Position numbers and translations under genes: made by a program | DNA from: Nitrososphaeraceae archaeon | GTDB lineage: Archaea > Thermoproteota > Nitrososphaeria > Nitrososphaerales > Nitrososphaeraceae | Length of the DNA: 30,181 nucleotides | Direction of reading: 5' to 3' | NCBI GenBank assembly: GCA_025449515.1 | Contig: JANWJI010000026.1 | Coordinates: 1-30,181 of the forward strand | Notes under the pieces: model-generated | Databases searched by the model: none | What the model was told of the DNA's origin: nothing | Seen by the model: the letters and a program-made list of their open reading frames with translations, nothing else | Shown here: piece by piece, positions 24,500-30,181 of the stretch | How positions within the stretch are numbered: position 1 is the stretch's first letter | How the letters are laid out: every line of letters starts with the position of its first letter

Positions 24500-24903
24500 T
24501 TAAGAGGAACATACAAGCTAGATCTAGATGAGCCTACACCAGGCGCACCATGTTGAACACGCTTATTTGTTATAGAATATTCACCTAAATAATGGCCTAT
24601 CATTTCAGGCCTAATGGCAATAGGATAAAAATCCTTTCCGTTATGTACATTCATACTAAGACCAACCATGTCGGGCAGGATGATCATATCTCTAACATGT
24701 GTCCTCAACTGACCCTTCAACTTTCCGTCCCGTAACAATTTAATTTCTTCTCGCAGTTTTCTTTTATCGTCACTCATGTATTTTCCCACCCTCTTATCAA
24801 GAGATCTTCTCTGCCTTGCATTTAAGAGAGGGAGGAGTGCCTCAATAGAGAGAGTAGGCAACTGTTGAGAGGCATACCCCTTGAATTTGAATTCTCGAAC
24901 CAA
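24496..24903 (-). CDS. rps19: 30S ribosomal protein uS19
   Basis: The 135-residue protein contacts the A-site finger from the 30S head. FKFKGYASQQLPTLSIEALLPLLNARQRRSL is the archaeal N-terminal extension; HVRDMIILPDMVGLSMNVHNGKDF and EMIGHYLGEYSITNKRVQHGAPGVGSSRSS are the core. Start is TTG 24903. Unlike its neighbours it does not overlap the gene upstream: 65 bp separate it from uL23 and contain a TATA box, at the place where uL2 is normally found. Confidence 0.94.
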   Translation of the reverse strand: MVREFKFKGYASQQLPTLSIEALLPLLNARQRRSLDKRVGKYMSDDKRKLREEIKLLRDGKLKGQLRTHVRDMIILPDMVGLSMNVHNGKDFYPIAIRPEMIGHYLGEYSITNKRVQHGAPGVGSSRSSLYVPLK

Positions 24904-24931
24904 TTATGTCAATTACTCCAACCAAATGCTA

Positions 24932-24939
24932 CTTTTAAA
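24932..24939 (-). promoter_or_regulatory. TATA box between uL23 and uS19
   Basis: TTTAAAAG, preceded by purines in GGTTTAAAAG, lies 29-36 bp before the uS19 start. It suggests that uS19 and the genes after it have their own promoter. Confidence 0.4.
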
Positions 24940-24968
24940 CCTAACCAAGAATGCCTCGATCATACAAT

Positions 24969-25262
24969 TTAAACCAGACCCAGAGTAGTGGCAAGATTTC
25001 TCGCTCCCTCAGCCTCCTTAAATCTCAATAATGCCTTTTTCCCATGAATCGTTCTGTATGTATTCACTTCAGCGGCTTCGACCTCGTACAATATCATAAG
25101 TGCGCTTATAATATCCACTTTCGAAGCTCGATCAGAGACAATAAATGTTAACTTATTCTCTTTTTCGATTAGGTTAAATGTCTTTTCAGTAATATATGGC
25201 TTTAGGAGTATCGACTTTGCCTGATTAATTGTCATTTCATTCTTCTTATCTGCATTATTCAT
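24969..25262 (-). CDS. rpl23: 50S ribosomal protein uL23
   Basis: The 97-residue protein lies at the tunnel exit and docks SRP. ILLKPYITEKTFNLIEKENKLTFIVSDRASK and VDIISALMILYEVEAAEVNTYR are diagnostic uL23 patterns. ATG 25262 overlaps the uL4 stop by 4 bp. A short N-terminal extension precedes the fold. Confidence 0.93.
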   Translation of the reverse strand: MNNADKKNEMTINQAKSILLKPYITEKTFNLIEKENKLTFIVSDRASKVDIISALMILYEVEAAEVNTYRTIHGKKALLRFKEAEGARNLATTLGLV

Positions 25263-26074
25263 TTGCTACTACTAACCTCTTTTGTATAATGAAGCGCCAA
25301 TTTTAAGAGTTTTAATTTTTCGATAGCACCGAGCGAAAAGATGGTCAATCTCGCAGGTCTAGAGCCTGGAGCGGTGTCTAACACACTGACATCTTTGATG
25401 GACTTTACATCGACTCCTCTTATCGAGCCAGAAAGATCTAGCACTTTCCTATTCTCATCTACAATGATTAGCACACTTTTCCCGGATCTACCTTTTCGTC
25501 CCCTGCGTCTCCTAGTTCCTGATGAACTCTTAGAGTTTTCGACCCTCTGTAAATCTTCGCCAATACCCAAGCTCACTAGTGCCTTCTTCAAATCCTTGGT
25601 CTTTACAAGAGATTCAATATCATCCGATACAATTATTGGAAGGCCACCTATTGTCCCTAGCTTGTGACCACGTCTTTCAACAAGTTCTTTATTACTGGTA
25701 GCAGCAATAGAAGAGCATAAGCCATATTTGTTCTCTTTTTTATTTATTTTCTTGTATGTGTTTTTCCACGATTCGGGAGGGTGCGCTACTCTCCCATGTC
25801 TTACGCCTGCAACTCCCGCAGCCTGTCCGGCCCTCGGGAAGCCTTCGCCACGTGCTCTAGCGATTCTCGCAATCCCTTGTCCCGTATTTCGAGATTCAGC
25901 ACTTACGACCTCCCCTGCATTGGGATATCGGCCCTGTTTTTGAAAATTATGTGACAGTAAATTAACGTACGATTTGTGAATAATATCCTCTCTAATTGGT
26001 GTATTAAAAACCACAGGTAGCTCCATTTCTCCGGATAATGTCCCGTCGATCTCAGATACTCTAGCTTTCATCAT
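25259..26074 (-). CDS. rpl4: 50S ribosomal protein uL4
   Basis: The 271-residue archaeal/eukaryotic uL4 has the long tunnel loop, visible as RNTGQGIARIARARGEGFPRAGQAAGVAGVRHGR, followed by the globular domain (RRGHKLGTIGGLPIIVSDDIE and the RRRRGRKGRSGKSVLIIVDE insertion). Start ATG 26074 overlaps the uL3 stop (ATGA); a second ATG follows at once. Confidence 0.94.
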   Translation of the reverse strand: MMKARVSEIDGTLSGEMELPVVFNTPIREDIIHKSYVNLLSHNFQKQGRYPNAGEVVSAESRNTGQGIARIARARGEGFPRAGQAAGVAGVRHGRVAHPPESWKNTYKKINKKENKYGLCSSIAATSNKELVERRGHKLGTIGGLPIIVSDDIESLVKTKDLKKALVSLGIGEDLQRVENSKSSSGTRRRRGRKGRSGKSVLIIVDENRKVLDLSGSIRGVDVKSIKDVSVLDTAPGSRPARLTIFSLGAIEKLKLLKLALHYTKEVSSSK

Positions 26075-27072
26075 TGTTGCGTCATGATCTCCAAGATTTT
26101 TGGTTCTGTTATTTTCCGATGAGAATACCTAAGTGGCTGCCTTATCTTCACCAACCTCTTTGGTACTCCCGGTACCGATCCCCTTACAACGATATAATCG
26201 CTGGTTATTATTCCATAATGCTTGAAACCGCCTTTAGGATTGATTCCCTTCACTTTGTCGTGTTCAGGATTGGAGATTAGCAATATACGCTTATTATACT
26301 CTGTCCTTTGGTGAAAACCCCTTTGACCTTGTCGTGGTACAGTATACATGACGACAGCTGGGGAAATAGGGCCCAACGTTCCAACTGCCCTAACACTTTT
26401 CCTCGATTTGTGTTGTTTCCTCTTCACACCGAATCTGGTGATTGGTCCTTCTACTCCTTTTCCTCTAGTAATTGCCGAAACGTCAATGTATTGTCCAGGT
26501 TTAAATACTTCAGTGATCTTGATCTCCTTTCCAAGCCTCTCCTTCAAAAATTCGTAACCCTTCTTAGTTTCCTGGCTGGAAACTGGAATTTCAAAAATAA
26601 ATGGTCTTTTCTGGGATATGCCAATCTCGTGCGGGACTACACATACCAAAGCTACGATTTCTGCGGCCGAATCAAGGGTCGACTCCGCTTTGTTGAACTG
26701 CTCCTCGCTATATTTTATTTTCAATTTGCGAGAAAGGTATTTTACCGTATCTTTTCCGTACACGTCAAAAATCACACGTTTTACATATGCCTCATAAGCA
26801 TAACCTCGGATACCAATGATCTTGATCGGAGGAACAGCAATAACAGTTGAAGGGTTCAAGAGGTGCTTTCCGAAATTAGGAGTTTTCTCGCGATCATCTA
26901 CCGTCAAAACCTCGATACCTCCGACTTTGAATCCTGCGAAGCCAAGAAGATTGGCCCCATCAGATCGTTCTGTTGGATAAGTCCTCATTCTAGCCTCTAA
27001 ACTTCTTGCTCGTGCACGAGGCCTGAAAGCAATGCTCCCTCTTCTAGGAGCGCTATATTTACGATGACCCAT
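26071..27072 (-). CDS. rpl3: 50S ribosomal protein uL3
   Basis: The 333-residue protein helps organise the peptidyl transferase centre. MGHRKYSAPRRGSIAFRPR, the DVSAITRGKGVEGPITRFGVKRKQHKSRKSVRAVGTLGP core, and GQRGFHQRTEYNKR are strong archaeal uL3 patterns. ATG 27072 has a TATA box at 27103-27111. It is the first gene of the ribosomal cluster proper, 68 bp after the methyltransferase gene. Confidence 0.95.
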   Translation of the reverse strand: MGHRKYSAPRRGSIAFRPRARARSLEARMRTYPTERSDGANLLGFAGFKVGGIEVLTVDDREKTPNFGKHLLNPSTVIAVPPIKIIGIRGYAYEAYVKRVIFDVYGKDTVKYLSRKLKIKYSEEQFNKAESTLDSAAEIVALVCVVPHEIGISQKRPFIFEIPVSSQETKKGYEFLKERLGKEIKITEVFKPGQYIDVSAITRGKGVEGPITRFGVKRKQHKSRKSVRAVGTLGPISPAVVMYTVPRQGQRGFHQRTEYNKRILLISNPEHDKVKGINPKGGFKHYGIITSDYIVVRGSVPGVPKRLVKIRQPLRYSHRKITEPKILEIMTQQ

Positions 27073-27102
27073 AATATTGACAAAAGAACGCTCTAGTTAG
27101 CC

Positions 27103-27111
27103 TTTAATAAA
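27103..27111 (-). promoter_or_regulatory. TATA box of the ribosomal protein cluster
   Basis: TTTATTAAA lies 31-39 bp before the uL3 ATG, so the ribosomal genes can be transcribed without the upstream methyltransferase gene. Confidence 0.4.
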
Positions 27112-27140
27112 TTTATTACTTTAGGCTGGAAGCCCGAGTG

Positions 27141-28019
27141 TTAGAGTTGGTAATGACCAGTCATTCCGTTCGAGGCGATGAGAATATGGTTTACTATAGC
27201 CAGAGTACCCAAAATCGCTTCCTCAAGTCTTACGGTTCTTGTACCCTGCATCGGAAATGAATTTACAACAAATTCAAATGACCTAATATCTTTTTTTTCA
27301 TTTTTTAGAATCTCAGCAAGGCCACTCTTAGGAGCACCAAATATTACCAGCAAGTTTTGTGCGGATCTAAGACGCTTAATGAGACGTCCCTCGATCTTCC
27401 TAAGCTTTACTCCGGCCCTTGAAGTGAACAACAATAATGCATTGGGTTGATTGCTCATTAAGGAGGTCAAATCGACCGTCTCTAACACCTCATACCCCCA
27501 GTACTTATCTCCTATATCTTCTGCGCTTGCCTCCACCACATATTGATGAGGGTAACCAGCCATAAACTTCAAATTTAAAATGCTATCTACTCTGGCATTT
27601 CCCTTGAATCTTATTAGATCCCTCAGTCCAACGTAAGCATAAAGAGTACCGCCTCTTTGAACAATCAATCCAACTCGTACCTCACCTTCAGTAACCTCCC
27701 GTAGGTTCTGAAACGGCTTGTGATGAGGAGCAATAATCGGATGAAGTAAACCGGAAAATTGAAGCTGGTCCACCATCGGGTACACCAATTTTCGAAGGTA
27801 AGGAGGAGTATTGAGAAATTTCAATATGATTTTGAGCAAATTTAGGTCGACTTTTGTAAATCTAGTGGTTTTATCATGGTAGATGTAAATCCTCGTGACT
27901 CGAAATATTGAACAAGCTCTCGCAATTTGGGACACCATCATACTCTTGTCGCGCTTAGTTCCCTGTTCAGAAAGTGCAGAGTCTGGAATTGCTACCCACA
28001 ACTCGGTACTTAGGGGCAT
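27141..28019 (-). CDS. SPOUT-family RNA methyltransferase (COG2106-type)
   Basis: The 292-residue protein matches archaeal putative RNA methyltransferases of the SPOUT superfamily that sit beside the uL3 operon. LWVAIPDSALSEQG at the N-terminus, VTRIYIYHD, PPYLRKLVYP and a C-terminal knot with LLVIFGAPKSGLAEIL (SAM-binding glycine motif) support this; residues about 95-165 form a separate OB-like insertion (EGEVRVGLIVQRGGTLYAYVGL). It would use SAM to methylate rRNA, but the target is unknown here. ATG 28019 follows directly on the stop of the thioredoxin-like gene with no gap. Confidence 0.85.
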   Translation of the reverse strand: MPLSTELWVAIPDSALSEQGTKRDKSMMVSQIARACSIFRVTRIYIYHDKTTRFTKVDLNLLKIILKFLNTPPYLRKLVYPMVDQLQFSGLLHPIIAPHHKPFQNLREVTEGEVRVGLIVQRGGTLYAYVGLRDLIRFKGNARVDSILNLKFMAGYPHQYVVEASAEDIGDKYWGYEVLETVDLTSLMSNQPNALLLFTSRAGVKLRKIEGRLIKRLRSAQNLLVIFGAPKSGLAEILKNEKKDIRSFEFVVNSFPMQGTRTVRLEEAILGTLAIVNHILIASNGMTGHYQL

Positions 28020-28682
28020 TTAACCCTTCAAGAGTTGTTCAATAAGATACTCTAAGGAATTGGTGGATCCAAAACTTATATCCTGCACTAGGCCCTTCTT
28101 ATCTATTAGAATACTCGAGGGTGTTCCCTTCAATTCGTACTCTTCAAATGTCTTCGCAGCATAAATTTTTGTTCGAAGATATTGCTTAACGTTTGCGATG
28201 ATTCTCTGTCTTTCTTTCTCTGCATATGATCTAAAGTTTTCAATATTAGCTTCAACGAAATCCATGACGTTGTTCTCGCTGAGGTTTGTATCAAGTCTTT
28301 GTAAATCATCTATAGCAACGGGAAATGGAATCCGATAGGTCAGCTTGTTTACATCTCTTATCTTACCGTATTGTGAAAGTACTCTTTGTGTCTCACCAAT
28401 TACCTCACCATTTTCTACGAGCTTTCTCAAATTATCCAAATTGTTCTTATCGTAATCCTCAAATGCTGTAGCCAAGCCCAATACCTTAAAATTACTATTC
28501 CCGAATCGGTTATACAGCCTGATACTTTCTGGGATCCCATAAATGAAGCAACCAGGACAATTAACCTGGAACACCTCGACTAGAATTACGTTGTCTCTTT
28601 CCTTATCAATATTAGTTGGCTTTCCTTGAATCCAGTCTGAGATCTTTAGATTGGGTGCTATCTTACCAATTATACTGTTCAT
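28020..28682 (-). CDS. Thioredoxin-like redoxin with CPGC motif
   Basis: The 220-residue protein has a thioredoxin fold: the active-site pair is C42 and C45 in VNCPGC, and GTPSSILIDKKG near residue 185 holds the cis-proline. About 80 mostly helical residues separate the two halves (FENFRSYAEKERQRIIANVKQY region), larger than in TlpA/ResA or AhpC proteins. No signal peptide or membrane anchor precedes the fold, so a cytosolic thiol-disulfide role is likely. Partner and substrate are unknown. ATG 28682 lies 65 bp after psmA, and the stop abuts the methyltransferase start. Confidence 0.8.
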   Translation of the reverse strand: MNSIIGKIAPNLKISDWIQGKPTNIDKERDNVILVEVFQVNCPGCFIYGIPESIRLYNRFGNSNFKVLGLATAFEDYDKNNLDNLRKLVENGEVIGETQRVLSQYGKIRDVNKLTYRIPFPVAIDDLQRLDTNLSENNVMDFVEANIENFRSYAEKERQRIIANVKQYLRTKIYAAKTFEEYELKGTPSSILIDKKGLVQDISFGSTNSLEYLIEQLLKG

Positions 28683-28747
28683 GGGATGAATACTGAGTAG
28701 AAGATCTCGCTAATATATCTCGCTTGTTTCATAACAGATAGAATAAC

Positions 28748-29485
28748 TCACGATCCACCCTGAGTCTGCCGATCCTTTGAGAATGCAGCATACTTTTCTA
28801 TCTCTTGATCCTCGATCTTCCTCATGATCTTGTCTTCATTACTTATCATCGCCATTTTAATGTGCCGAGTACCAGTTTTCTCCTCACTGACAAGATAAAT
28901 GGATTCCATGGCCAATGCTGCTCCTTCATCCATGGATAAGTCATTTTTATAATTCTTCTCTAGAAACTCTGTCACTTGATCACTACCGGCACCTATGGCA
29001 ACAGCATCATAGCCGATATATGTGCCACTGGGATCTGTAAGGTATAGTGATGCACCATTAGCGTCCACGCCAGCAAGTATAAGCGCTACACCAAATGGTC
29101 GCACACCTGCATACTGTGTGAACTGTTGGGCCATATCTGCAATATTTTTAGCAACCCCTTCCACATCAACAGGTTCGTCATAGATTAAGCGATTGCTTTG
29201 AGCAAAAAATCTGGCGTGATCTACCTGGGTTCGAGCATCTGGAATATATCCAGCTGCTGCTACTCCTATGTGGTCGTCGACTTGAAAAATCTTCTGAGTC
29301 ACGTTCGAGAATTGCAATTTCCTTGCCTTTTCCTCAACCGCTAGTATAACCCCACCTTTGCTTTTTATTCCAATGGCTAAAGTGCCTCTCCTAACGGTCT
29401 CAATTGCATATTCAACTTGATAAAGTCTGCCATCGGGAGAAAATACAGTAATCGCTCTATCATATCCTGCTGCTGCTGGTAACAA
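28748..29485 (-). CDS. psmA: 20S proteasome alpha subunit
   Basis: The 245-residue protein forms the outer rings of the proteasome that gate entry to the proteolytic chamber. GYDRAITVFSPDGRLYQVEYA at residues 7-27 is the alpha-subunit signature, and RRGTLAIGIKSKGGVILAVE and AVAIGAGSDQVTEFLEKNY follow. There is no catalytic N-terminal Thr, as expected of alpha subunits. Start is TTG 29485; a TATA-like AATTTAAATTAAAC lies about 31 bp upstream. The C-terminus is Gln/Gly-rich rather than the usual short acidic end. It diverges from the DUF371 gene. Confidence 0.94.
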   Translation of the reverse strand: MLPAAAGYDRAITVFSPDGRLYQVEYAIETVRRGTLAIGIKSKGGVILAVEEKARKLQFSNVTQKIFQVDDHIGVAAAGYIPDARTQVDHARFFAQSNRLIYDEPVDVEGVAKNIADMAQQFTQYAGVRPFGVALILAGVDANGASLYLTDPSGTYIGYDAVAIGAGSDQVTEFLEKNYKNDLSMDEGAALAMESIYLVSEEKTGTRHIKMAMISNEDKIMRKIEDQEIEKYAAFSKDRQTQGGS

Positions 29486-29573
29486 TACATTTTCTACTAC
29501 TTTCTAGAGTTTAATTTAAATTTACCTTAATTATATTTATATCTCATAATAACATTCACGTCGTACTTTCGAT

Positions 29574-29993
29574 ATGCCTGAGGATGAAATTATCTTTTAC
29601 GGTCATCCCAATGTGAGATGTCTCCATCAGAGAACCATTGAAGTCACAACTGACTCGCATTTGACCTTGAGGGGCGACTGCATTATAGGTGTACGAGCAA
29701 GCAAGGCTTGCAAGGACTTGAACGATCTTTTGAAAAGCAGAATCCAGGATGATCACGCACGGATCAAGGTCGAGATCTCAGTTGGAAACGTCACAATGCA
29801 GATTAATGCAAGAGGTGATAAGCATTTGTCTTTATCAAGCCACACTGAAGTTGTTATGAGGAAATCAAATTTTATATCCTCTAGAACTCTATGTATTAAT
29901 TGCGATAAAGGGTCAGCGGATATGCCTGTAGTAATGGTAAGATTATTAAAGGACCCTTCATCAAAAGGGATTCTGAAGATAACATCTGAATAA
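29574..29993 (+). CDS. DUF371 family protein
   Basis: The 139-residue protein matches DUF371, a conserved archaeal family of unknown function. IIFYGHPNVRCLHQRTIEVT and TLRGDCIIGVRASKACKDL are the family hallmarks; ISSRTLCINCDKGSADMP follows in the C-terminal half. ATG 29574 lies about 37 bp after a TATA-rich stretch (29531-29543). It diverges from psmA and converges with the next partial gene. No catalytic residues are known for the family. Confidence 0.85.
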   Translation: MPEDEIIFYGHPNVRCLHQRTIEVTTDSHLTLRGDCIIGVRASKACKDLNDLLKSRIQDDHARIKVEISVGNVTMQINARGDKHLSLSSHTEVVMRKSNFISSRTLCINCDKGSADMPVVMVRLLKDPSSKGILKITSE

Positions 29994-30026
29994 AATGCCA
30001 ATAAGGATTGTTCGAATATTCTTAGA

Positions 30027-30181
30027 TTAGTGAGCTTGTCCAGATATTTCCTTGAACGCAAAATTATATCTCTTTGTTAATTCGTAAGTAATTTCGGATG
30101 GGATTACAAGTGACTCCTGTTTCATCTTCTTATCAAGAATCTGTTGCAAAAGTCCTGATTTTTTTAGCCAATCCCTGAGAA
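30027..30181 (-). CDS. 3' end of a protein-coding gene, cut by window edge
   Basis: A minus-strand frame enters at 30181 and ends with TAA at 30027-30029, giving about 50 C-terminal residues (RDWLKKSGLLQQ and VIPSEITYELTKRYNFAF with SLV preceding). The helical, charged composition looks like real coding. The family cannot be named from this fragment. It converges with DUF371 across 33 bp. Confidence 0.55.
   Translation of the reverse strand, partial: LRDWLKKSGLLQQILDKKMKQESLVIPSEITYELTKRYNFAFKEISGQAH

Noticed and set aside
26308..26850. 180-codon plus-strand frame opposite uL3
   Set aside because: It is a shadow of uL3; its composition (Tyr/Ser/Phe-rich) is that of an antisense translation.

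Overview
The window looks like chromosomal DNA of an ammonia-oxidising-type archaeon (Thaumarchaeota/Nitrososphaerota, most like the soil lineage). The evidence is an archaeal ribosomal protein cluster containing eS4 and the RNase P subunit Rpp29, a 20S proteasome alpha subunit, a DUF371 protein, archaeal TATA boxes about 25-32 bp ahead of start codons (many transcripts look leaderless), frequent TTG starts, AT-rich DNA, and a MenA-like prenyltransferase. A full late biotin pathway fits an organism that depends on biotinylated acyl-CoA carboxylase for carbon fixation. The lineage is inferred from gene content, not from a database search.

Left part (1-9 kb), a mosaic of single genes: an IS481-like transposase cut by the window edge; a glycerate 2-kinase; biotin-protein ligase (BirA without its DNA-binding domain); a 740-bp gene-free stretch with a TATA box and several hairpins (candidate non-coding RNA); a MenA/UbiA prenyltransferase; threonine synthase; a small unknown protein; a winged-helix regulator; a glutaminase-less asparagine synthetase-like protein with a C-terminal Cys cluster; and an unknown basic protein.

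Middle (9-19 kb): biotin genes bioF, bioB and bioA on the minus strand and bioD divergent on the plus strand. A lone serine recombinase sits antisense between bioB and bioA, its stop codon one base from the bioA stop. Then come a small membrane protein and a plus-strand run of sugar nucleotidyltransferase, F420/FMN (LLM) oxidoreductase, SCP-x type thiolase (no usual start codon in its conserved N-terminus) and DUF35 acyl-CoA-binding protein, followed by an unknown 122-residue protein. A tRNA-Asn(GUU) with a 31-nt intron at a non-canonical site follows.

Right part (19-30 kb), minus strand: proteasome alpha, a thioredoxin-like protein and a SPOUT RNA methyltransferase, then the S10/spc ribosomal cluster uL3-uL4-uL23-uS19-uL22-uS3-uL29-Rpp29-uS17-uL14-uL24-eS4-uL5-uS14-uS8-uL6. 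uL2 is absent from its usual place between uL23 and uS19, and the cluster stops after uL6. Most junctions overlap by 1-17 bases, which implies translational coupling. A divergent DUF371 gene and the 3' end of one more gene close the window.
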